From an uncultured Lachnospiraceae bacterium (GTDB lineage: Bacteria > Bacillota > Clostridia > Lachnospirales > Lachnospiraceae), in NCBI GenBank assembly GCA_910584965.1, contig CAJUDZ010000024.1:1-50810 (forward strand): a DNA stretch of 50,810 nucleotides, in the 5' to 3' direction. Below, piece by piece: positions 32,513-42,160 of the stretch (position 1 is the first letter of the stretch; each line of letters opens with the position of its first letter). The notes under the pieces were generated by a model. The model saw only the letters and a list, made by a program, of their open reading frames with translations, did no database searches and had not been told where the DNA came from. The position numbers and the translations under genes were made by a program.

Positions 32513-34393
32513 TTATGTCCATGCCTTTCCCTCAGCCCGCATATAAGCCAAAATCCGTTCCACAATGGAATCCGCATCGATGCCGACTTCTTTTTTCAGC
32601 AGTTCCACATTTCCATGCTCCACATACTCGTCCGGAATGGTAACGCACATCACTTTTACATCCGTGTTCAGCGTGTCCACATAGGCCCGGACCTTTTCTC
32701 CAAAACCGCCGCTTGCCACGTTTTCTTCCATTGTAACAATCAATTTATGTTCCGCGCAGGCTTCTTTAACGGCCGCTTCGTCAATCGGCTTTACAAACCG
32801 CGCATTGGTCAGGGAGCAGAAATAACCTTCTCCGGCCAGCTGACTGCGCACTTCCAGCGCGACTTTTACCATACTGCCCGCCGCAAAAAGAATAATGTCC
32901 TTTTCCCGGTATATGCTTTCGCTCTTCCCGTAAACAATCGGCTCCCTGTTTTCTTTCAGGCCGTCATAGGCCTCGCCGCGTGGATAACGTATCGCCGTCG
33001 GCGCCCCGAAAGCGACCGCAAACTTAATCATATCGGAAAGCTCCCATTTATTTTTGGGCGCCATTATGTGCATATTCGGAATGGAAGAAAGGTAAGACAG
33101 ATCGAAAATGCCCTGATGCGTCTCTCCGTCGCTCCCTACCAGTCCGGCCCTGTCGATCGCAAAGACGACGGGCAGGTTCTGAATACAGACGTCATGTAAA
33201 ATCTGGTCATAAGCCCTTTGCAAAAAGGACGAATAGATAGCCACAATCGGTTTTAATCCGCCGGCCGCAAGACCGGCCGCAAACGTCACCGCATGTTCCT
33301 CCGCAATGCCCACATCGAAAAACCGGTCCGGATACATATTCCGGAAACGTTTCAGCCCGGTTCCGTCAGGCATGGCAGCCGTTATCGCAACGACTTTCTC
33401 ATCCCGCTGTCCGAGCTTACACATGACAGTCGAAAAAATATCGGTGTAGTTGGCCTTTGTCCTCGGCCTGCTTGGGATTCCGGTCTCGATGTCAAAGGGC
33501 TCCGCTCCATGAAATCTGGCCGGATGCCGTTCCGCGGGGCCATATCCTCTGCCCTTCTCCGTATTGACATGAACGAGCACGGCGCCCCGGACTTTTTTCG
33601 CCTCTTTCAGGATACGCATCATCGCCTGGATATCGTGTCCGTCTACCGGCCCCAGATAGGTAATGCCCATATCTTCAAAAAACATGCCCGGCACAACAAG
33701 ATGTTTAAAACTGCTTTTGACGCGCCGAATTTTGGATACTACTTTATCGCCGTATTTGGATTTCCGATGCAGGGAATCATAGACGCCCTCTTTCAGATCC
33801 AGATACATGTCCGCCGTCCTGATATTGTTCAGATATTTGGAAACACCGCCCACATTTTCGGAAATGGACATATTGTTATCATTCAGGATAATGATAAAAT
33901 TTGTTTCCAGCCGTGAAGCATTGTTCAGTGCTTCATAGGCCATGCCGCCCGTCAGGGAACCGTCTCCGATCACGGAAACGATCGTATTCTTCCCGCCTTC
34001 CAGATCTCTTGCCTTGACCATGCCGAGTCCCGCCGAAATGGAAGTCGAACTGTGCCCCGTATCAAAACAGTCGCAATCGCTTTCTTTTCTCTTGGGAAAA
34101 CCGCTGATACCGCCGTATTTACGTAAGTTTACAAAACCGTCCCTTCGTCCGGTCAGAATTTTATGGGTATAGGACTGGTGCCCGACATCCCATATAATCT
34201 TATCTTCCGGAAGATTTAAGGAAAGATGCAGCGCCATCGTCAGTTCCACGGCTCCCAGATTGGAGCCGAGATGCCCGCCTGTCACGCTGATGGAACGAAT
34301 CAGGAACTGCCTGATTTCTTCCGCCAGCGCATTATAATTTTCCGCACCGATACTTTTAATATCATTGGTTTTTTCTATTTTTTCCAGAAACAT
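32513..34393 (-). CDS. dxs: 1-deoxy-D-xylulose-5-phosphate synthase
   Basis: A 626-residue thiamine-diphosphate enzyme. It joins pyruvate and glyceraldehyde 3-phosphate in the first step of the MEP isoprenoid pathway. Visible parts: GGHLGSNLGAVEL, the ThDP motif GDGSLTGGMAYEALNNAS with the downstream NDNNMSIS, and in the pyrimidine domain GIAEEHAVTFAAGLA; C-terminal transketolase domain complete. ispA stands directly upstream, so precursor supply and prenyl chain synthesis share a transcript. ATG 34393 lies 13 nt after AAAGG; an in-frame ATG abuts the AAAGG at 34405. Confidence 0.95.
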   Translation of the reverse strand: MFLEKIEKTNDIKSIGAENYNALAEEIRQFLIRSISVTGGHLGSNLGAVELTMALHLSLNLPEDKIIWDVGHQSYTHKILTGRRDGFVNLRKYGGISGFPKRKESDCDCFDTGHSSTSISAGLGMVKARDLEGGKNTIVSVIGDGSLTGGMAYEALNNASRLETNFIIILNDNNMSISENVGGVSKYLNNIRTADMYLDLKEGVYDSLHRKSKYGDKVVSKIRRVKSSFKHLVVPGMFFEDMGITYLGPVDGHDIQAMMRILKEAKKVRGAVLVHVNTEKGRGYGPAERHPARFHGAEPFDIETGIPSRPRTKANYTDIFSTVMCKLGQRDEKVVAITAAMPDGTGLKRFRNMYPDRFFDVGIAEEHAVTFAAGLAAGGLKPIVAIYSSFLQRAYDQILHDVCIQNLPVVFAIDRAGLVGSDGETHQGIFDLSYLSSIPNMHIMAPKNKWELSDMIKFAVAFGAPTAIRYPRGEAYDGLKENREPIVYGKSESIYREKDIILFAAGSMVKVALEVRSQLAGEGYFCSLTNARFVKPIDEAAVKEACAEHKLIVTMEENVASGGFGEKVRAYVDTLNTDVKVMCVTIPDEYVEHGNVELLKKEVGIDADSIVERILAYMRAEGKAWT

Positions 34394-34429
34394 CGTATCG
34401 ACCATGCCTTTCTACGAACCCGTAAACCG

Positions 34430-35332
34430 TTACTTTTCTCTGCCGATCAACTGTTCCACCAGTTTTTCCAGAAAAGGATTTCTCCCGGGAAAAGAAGACA
34501 GGATCTGAATCGCCTCATTCGATAATGATGCGGCCATTTCCGCCGACTTTTCCAATCCATGTATGGTAACATATGTTACTTTATTATTTTTTTCATCACT
34601 TCCAATGGGTTTTCCAAGAATTTCCTGACTGCCCGTAATATCCAGAATATCATCCTGAATCTGAAAGGCGATGCCGATATTCCAGGCACATTTTTCGACA
34701 GCCCTGATCTGACCGGCATCCGCACCGGCCAGAATGGCCCCGATCATCATCGCGCACTGAATAAGCGCCGCCGTCTTATGCTCATGAATAAAAAGAAGGA
34801 GTTCCTCCGTTATGTTCTCCTGATGCTCTTCGGCTTCAATATCCGCACATTGTCCGCCGATCATCCCGTAAATGCCTGCTTTTCGGGACAGAACCGTCAT
34901 CGCCTGTGCCGCTTTCCGATATTCCGACGGGTTCTGCGCCCTTTCAAAGGCAAGGCAGGCCGTCTCAAAAGCATAGTTTAACAAGCCGTCTCCGGCCAGC
35001 ACCGCCATACCCTCGCCGTATACGACATGGGTCGTCTTTCTGCCTCTTCTGTACGCATCGTTATCCATCGCCGGAAGATCGTCGTGCACGAGAGAATAGT
35101 TATGTATCATCTCGATTGCCGCCATAAAAGGTTCCACCAGACCGCCGGTTCCTCCAAACATTTTCCATGTCTCTTCCATCAGCATCGGGCGCAGTCTTTT
35201 GCCGCCTGCCAGTATCGAATAGTTCATCGCTTCGATAACCGTTTTCTGGAATCCTTCTTCCTTTGGCAGAAATTTTGCAAGCATGTCCTCGATTCGGGCT
35301 GTTTTTTCATTCAATGTTTCTTTAAAATTCAT
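34430..35332 (-). CDS. ispA: Polyprenyl (farnesyl/geranyl) diphosphate synthase
   Basis: A 300-residue trans-prenyltransferase that adds isopentenyl diphosphate to allylic diphosphates. The first Asp-rich motif is HDDLPAMDND, the second FQIQDDILD. Short-chain (C15) specificity is inferred from length and IspA-type context between xseB and dxs. It overlaps the end of xseB by 11 bp. Confidence 0.93.
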   Translation of the reverse strand: MNFKETLNEKTARIEDMLAKFLPKEEGFQKTVIEAMNYSILAGGKRLRPMLMEETWKMFGGTGGLVEPFMAAIEMIHNYSLVHDDLPAMDNDAYRRGRKTTHVVYGEGMAVLAGDGLLNYAFETACLAFERAQNPSEYRKAAQAMTVLSRKAGIYGMIGGQCADIEAEEHQENITEELLLFIHEHKTAALIQCAMMIGAILAGADAGQIRAVEKCAWNIGIAFQIQDDILDITGSQEILGKPIGSDEKNNKVTYVTIHGLEKSAEMAASLSNEAIQILSSFPGRNPFLEKLVEQLIGREK

Positions 35333-35555
35333 CTAATCCACCGTCTTCATTAATTTTCAACACCTGTTTTTCCACTTTGTCGATCTTCTCATTACAGTAT
35401 TGTAAGAGCTTCATGCCCTCCTGATAGGCTTTAAAGGATGCCTCCAAAGTGATATCTTCCTCTTCCAGAAGCTCAATGGTCTCTTCTACCTGTTCGAAAG
35501 CTTCTTCCAGAGAAAGGGCTTTCTTCTTATTCTTGACTTCTCTTTCCTGTTCCAT
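35322..35555 (-). CDS. xseB: Exodeoxyribonuclease VII small subunit
   Basis: A 77-residue XseB, which with XseA forms exonuclease VII acting on single-stranded DNA. The family core LSLEEAFEQVEETIELLE and YCNEKIDKVEKQV is clear. It lies between xseA and ispA as usual. AAAGG stands exactly 13 nt before the ATG at 35555. Confidence 0.9.
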   Translation of the reverse strand: MEQEREVKNKKKALSLEEAFEQVEETIELLEEEDITLEASFKAYQEGMKLLQYCNEKIDKVEKQVLKINEDGGLDEF

Positions 35556-35582
35556 ACCGATTTCGATACCTTTCTCTTCTTT

Positions 35583-36788
35583 TTACCCGGGCATCTTCCC
35601 TCTGTCCGTTACTTTCGTATGAATCACGCCGTCTTTCACATAAACATGCAGCTCGTCTCCCGGTTCTACCTGGGAAATACGGTTGACCGTCCTGCCCTGT
35701 CCGTCGGCCGCATAGGCATATCCCTGATTTAATTTTTCAAGCGGTGAAAGGCCCTTCATCTGTTCGATGTACAACGCCAGCCGATGCCGTTTATCCGACA
35801 GCGTCCGCTCCATATGCCCTTGCAGCGTTTCCTCCAGCTTCATCATATAGGTACGCTTCTCCCGTATCTGGTTGGCCGGGCTCAAATACCGAAGCTGCAT
35901 CCGATAATGCTCCAGCCGGTTCCGATAACGGCTGATACGGTTCCGGCACAAATGCTGCATCGTATATGCGTACTCGCTCATCCGCTCCTGTAACTGTTCT
36001 ATATCATAAACGGCAAGTTCCGCGGCCGCCGAAGGCGTCGGCGCGCGCAGATCCGCCACAAAATCCGCAATCGTCGTATCCGTTTCATGTCCGACGGCCG
36101 AAATGACCGGAATCGGACAGTCAAAAATTGCCTGTGCAACGGCTTCCTCGTTGAAAGCCCACAAATCTTCTATCGAGCCGCCGCCCCTTCCGACAATGAT
36201 CGTATCGACCCGGTAATGCTCCATCGCGTGAATGCCGTTCACTATGCTCTGAACCGCCATATCACCCTGCACGATGGCCGGATATAATATGATCTGTACA
36301 TAAGGGTTCCGCCTGGATGCAATCTGAATGATGTCCCGCACCGCGGCTCCGGTCTGGGCCGTAACCACGCCAAGACGGCTGATATATTTCGGAATGGGCT
36401 GCTTATACTCTTTCGCGAACATGCCCCGTTCTTCCAGTTCCGTCTTTAACCGTTCAAAACGCTCATAAAGCGCACCGGCGCCGTCCTGACGGATTTCTCT
36501 CGCATACATCTGGTATTTGCCGTCCCGCTCGTAAACATCGACGGTTCCGTTCACAATAACCTGCTGTCCTTCCGCCATCCGGAATTTCAGCCCGGCTCTG
36601 TTTCCGGAAAACATAACACACGCTATCGTTCCTTTTTCATCCTTTAATGTAAAATAAATATGTCCAGAGGAGTGATATTTGCAGTTACTGACTTCTCCCT
36701 TTACCGAAAGGGACTGCAACATAAAATCCTGCGTGAACATATTTTTAATGTACGCGTTTACCTGTCCTACCGTATATACATTCTGCAT
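35583..36788 (-). CDS. xseA: Exodeoxyribonuclease VII large subunit
   Basis: A 401-residue XseA. The N-terminal OB fold (VGQVNAYIKNMF, SVKGEVSNCKYHSSGHIYFTLKD, read in parts) binds DNA; the catalytic region holds VVTAQTGAAVRDI, VGRGGGSIEDLWAFNEE and SAVGHETDTTIADFVADLRAPTP-type sequence in short pieces. A coiled-coil arm follows (about 260-340). Complete. Confidence 0.94.
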   Translation of the reverse strand: MQNVYTVGQVNAYIKNMFTQDFMLQSLSVKGEVSNCKYHSSGHIYFTLKDEKGTIACVMFSGNRAGLKFRMAEGQQVIVNGTVDVYERDGKYQMYAREIRQDGAGALYERFERLKTELEERGMFAKEYKQPIPKYISRLGVVTAQTGAAVRDIIQIASRRNPYVQIILYPAIVQGDMAVQSIVNGIHAMEHYRVDTIIVGRGGGSIEDLWAFNEEAVAQAIFDCPIPVISAVGHETDTTIADFVADLRAPTPSAAAELAVYDIEQLQERMSEYAYTMQHLCRNRISRYRNRLEHYRMQLRYLSPANQIREKRTYMMKLEETLQGHMERTLSDKRHRLALYIEQMKGLSPLEKLNQGYAYAADGQGRTVNRISQVEPGDELHVYVKDGVIHTKVTDRGKMPG

Positions 36789-36799
36789 GATAACTGCCT

Positions 36800-37195
36800 C
36801 TACACGAATCTGGCCAATATGCCGTTCACAAACCCTGAAGATGCATCCTGTCCGAATTTTTTGGCAAGCTCTACCGCCTCATTGATCGCCACACCGGCCG
36901 GAACATCCTCGTCAAACGTCATTTCATAAACTGCCAGTCTCAGGATCGTCAGGTCAACTTTCCCCATTCTGGCCGTATCCCAGTTCTCGGTCCGCTCGTT
37001 CAGCATTTTATCTATTACTTCCAGTTTTTCAACAATCTTATGATATTTGGCTGAAATATACGCCGCATCCGTCTCATCCGCGATACAGGTATCTTCAAAA
37101 AAAAGCTTTTCCTGTTCGGGCATTTCCTCAGAGCTGTTAAATTCTATACGGAACAGCAGTTTAAATATCTGTTCCCTCAGTTCTCTTCTGCTCAT
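36800..37195 (-). CDS. nusB: Transcription antitermination factor NusB
   Basis: A 131-residue NusB. With NusE (S10) it forms the rRNA antitermination complex at boxA. All-helical, with MSRRELREQIFKLLFRIEF at the start and VAINEAVELAKKFGQDASSGF at the end, the family's best-conserved part. ATG 37195 is used because it begins the family N-terminus; the frame runs open to 37228 without a better site. Confidence 0.92.
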   Translation of the reverse strand: MSRRELREQIFKLLFRIEFNSSEEMPEQEKLFFEDTCIADETDAAYISAKYHKIVEKLEVIDKMLNERTENWDTARMGKVDLTILRLAVYEMTFDEDVPAGVAINEAVELAKKFGQDASSGFVNGILARFV

Positions 37196-37208
37196 AAATA
37201 TCTTCGTC

Positions 37209-37595
37209 CTATTTTTCTTTCGCCACATTGATGCCGGCGATACGGATATTCACATCGGTTACTTCCAGCCCCGTCATATTTTCCACCGCGTTCTTGACCT
37301 TCGTCTGCACCCGCTGGCAGGTAGCCGGAATGTTAAAACCATATTCTATCGTAATCGCGAGATCAACCTTTACTTTCTTCTGAATAACCTCTACTCTCGT
37401 GCCTTTTGCCGCGTTTCTGACGCCGACTCTGCTTAAAAATTCGTTTGTCATATTCCCGGACATGGCCGCCACGCCTTCCACTTCCGTTGCCGCAAGCGCC
37501 GCAATCATCGCCACCACATCATCCGCTATTTTAACCGAACCGATTTCTTCATTTTCCTGTAATACAAAAGTATTCTTACTAAATTCCTGTTCCAT
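37209..37595 (-). CDS. Asp23/Gls24 family protein (YqhY type)
   Basis: A 128-residue Asp23-family protein of the kind always found beside nusB in Firmicutes (YqhY). Core: GSVKIADDVVAMIAALAATE, VEGVAAMSG and VQTKVKNAVENMTGLEV. YqhY has been linked to control of acetyl-CoA carboxylase in Bacillus; the role here is unknown. ATG 37595 lies exactly 13 nt after AAAGG. Confidence 0.9.
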   Translation of the reverse strand: MEQEFSKNTFVLQENEEIGSVKIADDVVAMIAALAATEVEGVAAMSGNMTNEFLSRVGVRNAAKGTRVEVIQKKVKVDLAITIEYGFNIPATCQRVQTKVKNAVENMTGLEVTDVNIRIAGINVAKEK

Positions 37596-37740
37596 CAGCC
37601 ACACCATACCTTTCTCACCGTCAGATTCCGGTTTTGTCCATTCTGGTTAAGTATACCAAAATTAATTGCCTTTGCCTAGTACTATTCCACAAAATTGTTT
37701 TGCGGATATGCTCCGAACCGGCCGTGAAGCCCTCATTCAA

Positions 37741-37896
37741 CCCGAGAGCCTCCGGCGGAGCATGATTCTCTTTGGAGGCACGCTTCCGCTCCACGAAAAG
37801 CGGCAGCAGATGCTAAGCTCGTAAAGTACCTCGCTAAGCACTGGCGCTTTTCAAGGACCTCCGCCAGAGAATCATGCTCCGCCGAAGGCTCTCGGG
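37741..37896. repeat. 156-bp rod-like inverted repeat element
   Basis: Arms 37741-37778 and 37858-37896 are reverse complements over nearly their full length: the first 32 nt (CCCGAGAGCC, CGGCGGAGCATGATTCTCT) differ at one base. The 79-nt interior also pairs: GAAAAGCG (37795-37802) with CGCTTTTC (37845-37852), then TGCTAAGC (37811-37818) with GCTAAGCA (37833-37840, central mismatch). The whole segment thus folds into one long rod. The flanks (37596-37740, 37897-37950) show no gene. It could be a non-autonomous mobile element (MITE-like) or a structured RNA. Confidence 0.8.
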
Positions 37897-37950
37897 CCGA
37901 ATAAAGATCCTGTGCGGGCCGGGCCGGAGCACACACGCCGCAGCAATCCC

Positions 37951-39234
37951 TTACAGCCAGAAGCTCATACTGTACTGCTGTTCGTCATCCGTATAGGAGA
38001 CGACGCCTTCCGGGCAGTCAAGGTAATTGAAAATCTCCTGATTGTCAATCAGCCGTTCCTGCATTTCCCGGTAAATGTCTTCCGATTCGCACTTGAACGT
38101 AATATATGCGTCTCCTTTTTCATATCCGCTCTGAAAGACGCGCGTCAGCTGTTCTTCATCCACTGTGGAAAAATAAAGCCCTTCCCTGACATAGTAGTTG
38201 GCGTCCGTCGAAGTACAGTCCGGGAGATCGACCACGTTATCAATGGTATGCGTCTTGCCAAGCTGCTCCGTCGTCACGCACAGATAATCATAATTGATCT
38301 TGGGCATATTCTCCTCCGGATAAGACGCCCCGCCTCCGACCGCCTGATAGGATGCGTCGCCCCATGTGGTATCCATATAATACCAGTCCCCGTCTATCCG
38401 AATCAGATTCCAGGCATGTCCTTCCCCGGAAGAAACATTTCCAAGCACAAGCGTCGAATAGATACCCGCCTTATCTAACAGATACTGGGTCGCTTTGGCA
38501 TACCCCTGGCAGACCGACCTGCCGTCCAGAAAGACCGAGCAGATATTCTGATTGTCCGCCACATCCGCATCATACTCCGTATGACCGATCAGATATTCAT
38601 AGATATATTTTACCGTTTCGTATTCGTCCGCCCCGGCCGGAAGCCCCGCAAGACATCTGCTGACATAATCGTCGATCTGCGCCTGACGCGCGGCGATCTC
38701 TTCCTGCCCTTCCCGGTAGGTCCCCGCAAAGGTTATTTTTTTCAATATATCGCCCAGCGTATACTTTGTATAAGTATAACCTTCCACATAGAAAATTTCC
38801 GGGTGATCGTTCAGCACACACTGGAAAATACGGGAAATTTCCTCCTGATCCAGCGTCGAGAGCGTTATGTTCTCCTGAAATTCCACAAGCGCCCATAAAA
38901 TTTCGATATAAACCGTCCGTTCCGCCTCCGATAATTGCTGATAAGCATAGGAATCCGCCTGTTCTTCCCGCAAGAGAAGTTTCTTTTCTTCCGTCAGCCC
39001 CTCCGGCGCGTCCGTCCCGCTTTCTTCTTCCGGCATCTGAACCTTCTGTTCTTCCACGGCATAGCCTTCCACCGGCACGCTTTCCGCCTTCTCTTCCGCG
39101 AAAGCCGTCCCCTCCGGGAAAAAAGCGGATAATCCGGCAGCCGCTTCGTCCAGCCAGTCCGTGCGTACTCCTGTATAAACCAGACATCCGATCAACACCA
39201 TCATTCCCGATAATAAGATAAAAGTCTTTTTCAT
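37951..39234 (-). CDS. Exported transglutaminase-like protein
   Basis: A 427-residue protein. An N-terminal hydrophobic signal or anchor (TFILLSGMMVLIGCLVYTGV, about 4-23) is followed by an acidic Glu-rich linker (about 45-110), a helical region (115-215), and a transglutaminase-like domain. The catalytic triad is visible: Cys in GRSVCQGYAKA, His in GEGHAWNLI, Asp in YYMDTTWGD. The C-terminal 120 residues are unassigned. Such proteins act outside the membrane as peptidases or cross-linkers; the substrate is unknown. ATG 39234 is 11 nt after AAAGG. It interrupts the usual spoIIIAH-asp23 neighbourhood together with prfC and deoB. Confidence 0.85.
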   Translation of the reverse strand: MKKTFILLSGMMVLIGCLVYTGVRTDWLDEAAAGLSAFFPEGTAFAEEKAESVPVEGYAVEEQKVQMPEEESGTDAPEGLTEEKKLLLREEQADSYAYQQLSEAERTVYIEILWALVEFQENITLSTLDQEEISRIFQCVLNDHPEIFYVEGYTYTKYTLGDILKKITFAGTYREGQEEIAARQAQIDDYVSRCLAGLPAGADEYETVKYIYEYLIGHTEYDADVADNQNICSVFLDGRSVCQGYAKATQYLLDKAGIYSTLVLGNVSSGEGHAWNLIRIDGDWYYMDTTWGDASYQAVGGGASYPEENMPKINYDYLCVTTEQLGKTHTIDNVVDLPDCTSTDANYYVREGLYFSTVDEEQLTRVFQSGYEKGDAYITFKCESEDIYREMQERLIDNQEIFNYLDCPEGVVSYTDDEQQYSMSFWL

Positions 39235-39298
39235 CAGATACCATACCTTTCTCTTAGTCTGTAAACGCTGTGTTTCCCGGAAGGGCTGCCGAAACAGA

Positions 39299-40891
39299 TC
39301 AGTTTCTTCCAAACTCGGAGAGTATCAGCCCTTTGTTTCGCTCTACCGTCATGCCGACGCTCCACTGGTTGACAAACAACAGCAGCGGATTCCCCTTTAA
39401 GTCCTTAATCTTTTTCATATCGGAAGTACCTGTCAGCCTGTCCAGATCAATATCGGTATTCTCTATCCAGCGAATATGTTCATAAGGTAAATTCTCCAGA
39501 CGGATGTCCACATTGTACTCGTTTTCCAGACGATATTTCAACACGTCGAACTGCAATACGCCGACAACGCCCACAATAATCTCTTCCATACCCGTATTAA
39601 ATTCCTGAAAAATCTGAATTGCGCCTTCCTGCGCAATCTGTGTGATGCCTTTCACGAACTGCTTTCTTTTCATCGTATCGAGCTGCCGCACCCGGGCAAA
39701 ATGCTCCGGCGCAAACGTGGGGATTCCCTCATACTGAAACTGCTCTTTCGGCATGCAAAGCGTATCCCCAATGGAGAAAATACCCGGATCAAATACCCCT
39801 ATAATATCTCCGGCGTATGCTTCACTCAATATCTTCCGTTCATCCGCCATGATCTGCTGCGGCTGGGAAAGCCGCATAACCTTGCCGCCCTGTACATGTT
39901 TTACTTCCATACTGGCATCATATTTTCCCGAACAGATGCGCATGAACGCAACCCGGTCCCTGTGCGCCTTGTTCATATTTGCCTGAATTTTGAACACAAA
40001 AGCGGAAAAGTTATTCTCTACCGGGTCAATCAGGCCGATATCCGCTTTTCTTGGCAGAGGCGTCGTTGTCATTTTCAGAAAATGCTGCAAAAAGATCTCC
40101 ACGCCAAAGTTCGTCAGCGCCGAACCGAAAAACACCGGCGTCAGTTCCCCAGCCCGTATCCTGTCCAGATCGTATTCGGCACTGGCTCCATCCAGCAGAT
40201 CGATTTCGTCCGCAAGCTGCGACTTAAAATCCTCCCCGATATGGGAAACAAGCGCATCTTCCTCGTCGATGCCGATTCGGGTAGCCTGTCCTTCTTTCGT
40301 CCCCTTCTCCGTATCGGAATAGGTAATCACGCACCGGGATTCCCGTTCGTATACCCCTTTAAAATTCTTCCCGGAGCCGATCGGCCAGTTAATCGGACAG
40401 GTCGCAATGCCAAGTTCTTTCTCGATCTCGTCCAGAAGCTCAAACGTATCGTTGGCATCCCGGTCCATCTTATTAATAAAAGTAAAAATAGGTATCCGGC
40501 GCATCACGCATACTTTGAACAGTTTCCTCGTCTGCGCTTCAACGCCCTTCGAAGCATCAATCACCATGACCGCCGAATCCGCCGCCATCAGCGTACGGTA
40601 AGTATCCTCCGAAAAATCCTGATGTCCCGGCGTATCCAGAATATTGATACAGAATCCGCCGTATTCGAACTGCAGTACGGAAGACGTTACGGAAATACCT
40701 CTTTCCTTCTCGATTTCCATCCAGTCCGACACGGCATGTCTCGCTGTCGCTTTGCCTTTTACGCTGCCCGCGAGATTAATCGCGCCGCCATATAACAAAA
40801 ATTTTTCCGTCAGAGTCGTTTTCCCGGCATCCGGGTGCGAAATAATCGCAAATGTTCTTCTTTTGTTAATCTCGTCCGCAAAATTGCCCAC
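39299..40891 (-). CDS. prfC: Peptide chain release factor 3
   Basis: A 530-residue GTPase that recycles RF1/RF2 after termination. GTPase motifs: SHPDAGKTTLTEKF (P-loop), DTPGHQDFSEDTYR (G3) and NKMDRDA (G4). The full C-terminal domains are present. It starts with GTG at 40891; GGAGGAG lies 6 nt upstream inside the last codons of deoB, so the two genes, 2 bp apart, are coupled. Confidence 0.95.
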   Translation of the reverse strand: MGNFADEINKRRTFAIISHPDAGKTTLTEKFLLYGGAINLAGSVKGKATARHAVSDWMEIEKERGISVTSSVLQFEYGGFCINILDTPGHQDFSEDTYRTLMAADSAVMVIDASKGVEAQTRKLFKVCVMRRIPIFTFINKMDRDANDTFELLDEIEKELGIATCPINWPIGSGKNFKGVYERESRCVITYSDTEKGTKEGQATRIGIDEEDALVSHIGEDFKSQLADEIDLLDGASAEYDLDRIRAGELTPVFFGSALTNFGVEIFLQHFLKMTTTPLPRKADIGLIDPVENNFSAFVFKIQANMNKAHRDRVAFMRICSGKYDASMEVKHVQGGKVMRLSQPQQIMADERKILSEAYAGDIIGVFDPGIFSIGDTLCMPKEQFQYEGIPTFAPEHFARVRQLDTMKRKQFVKGITQIAQEGAIQIFQEFNTGMEEIIVGVVGVLQFDVLKYRLENEYNVDIRLENLPYEHIRWIENTDIDLDRLTGTSDMKKIKDLKGNPLLLFVNQWSVGMTVERNKGLILSEFGRN

Positions 40892-40893
40892 GT

Positions 40894-42057
40894 TTATTCT
40901 CCTCCATAAAGCATTGATGTACCTGCAAACGCCGGCCTGATATCGAAATAATCGAGTACGGTAGCGCCGATATCGGCAAATGTATTCCGGGTTCCAAGAT
41001 TTCGGGCCGGCACCTTCTTTCCGTACATCAGAAACGGCGTATGCTCTCTGGAATGATCGGTAGAGACCGTATACCCGGGATCGCAGCCGTGGTCAGCCGT
41101 AATCATCAGAATATCGTCCTCCCGAAGTTTCCCGCAGATTTCAGGAAGTTTCTCATCGAAATAAGCAAGCGCCTTCGCATAACCGTCAATATCATTCCGG
41201 TGCCCATACAGCATATCATAATCTACCAGATTGACAAAGCATAAACCTTCAAAATCTTTTTCCAGGTATGCGAGCGTCCGCTCGATTCCCTCCTCATTGC
41301 CTTTCGTATAAGTATATTCCGTAATGCCTTTTCCCGCGAAAATATCCTGAATCTTCCCGACGGAAATAACGTCCTTTCCCGCGTCCTTCAGCTGGTCTAA
41401 CATCGTAACACCCGGCGGCTGTAAGGAAAAATCATGACGTCTTGGCGTTCTTGCATAACTGCCCGCTTCTCCGGCAAAGGGCCTTGCAATCACCCTGCCG
41501 ACGCCATGCTCTCCCTGCAGAATCTCCCTCGCGGCCCGGCAGTATTCATATAAAGTCTCTACCGGAACAATATCTTCATGCGCCGCGATCTGGAAAACGC
41601 TGTCCGCAGATGTATAGACGATCAGCTTTCCCGTCTTCACATGCTCTTCTCCATAATCTTTAATCACTTCCGTGCCGGAATAAGGTCTGTTGCACAGAAT
41701 ACCCCGGCCCGTCCTTTCACAGAACGCATCCAGTACTTCCTGCGGGAATCCTTCAGGATAAGTGGGCAGCGGCTGCTTCGATATGATTCCTGCAATTTCC
41801 CAATGCCCTATGGTTGTATCTTTCCCTTTCGAAGCTTCCTTCATACGGGCAGTCACCGCCGACGGCTGATCTGCCTTCCCGGCACATGTCACGCCGTCTA
41901 TGTTGAACAGCCCCATTTTTCCCATGTTCGGCATATGAAAATAAGAACTGGAAGACACGGAACGTATGGTATTCGTCCCTTTATCACCATACGACGCCGC
42001 ATCTTCCATCTCTCCTATCCCAAAACTGTCCAGTACGATCAAAAAAACTCTCTTCAT
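40894..42057 (-). CDS. deoB: Phosphopentomutase
   Basis: A 387-residue DeoB of the alkaline-phosphatase fold. It interconverts ribose/deoxyribose 1- and 5-phosphates in nucleoside breakdown. Metal and catalytic regions: LDSFGIGEMEDA, TTIGHWEI (catalytic Thr region) and TADHGCDPGY with a later His. No other deo gene is near. A structured leader and an extended -10 promoter lie upstream. Confidence 0.94.
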   Translation of the reverse strand: MKRVFLIVLDSFGIGEMEDAASYGDKGTNTIRSVSSSSYFHMPNMGKMGLFNIDGVTCAGKADQPSAVTARMKEASKGKDTTIGHWEIAGIISKQPLPTYPEGFPQEVLDAFCERTGRGILCNRPYSGTEVIKDYGEEHVKTGKLIVYTSADSVFQIAAHEDIVPVETLYEYCRAAREILQGEHGVGRVIARPFAGEAGSYARTPRRHDFSLQPPGVTMLDQLKDAGKDVISVGKIQDIFAGKGITEYTYTKGNEEGIERTLAYLEKDFEGLCFVNLVDYDMLYGHRNDIDGYAKALAYFDEKLPEICGKLREDDILMITADHGCDPGYTVSTDHSREHTPFLMYGKKVPARNLGTRNTFADIGATVLDYFDIRPAFAGTSMLYGGE

Positions 42058-42160
42058 CTTTTGGCCTCCAAATTTGATTTTACTATGTCAGATACGCAGC
42101 AGACATACCCCGCGCTATTGCGCTTCCTGTCCGATTCCATCGAACATCTGCTTATGACCA

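Noticed and set aside
39701..40795. 364-codon plus-strand frame
   Set aside because: It is the exact antisense of prfC, a clear release factor 3.
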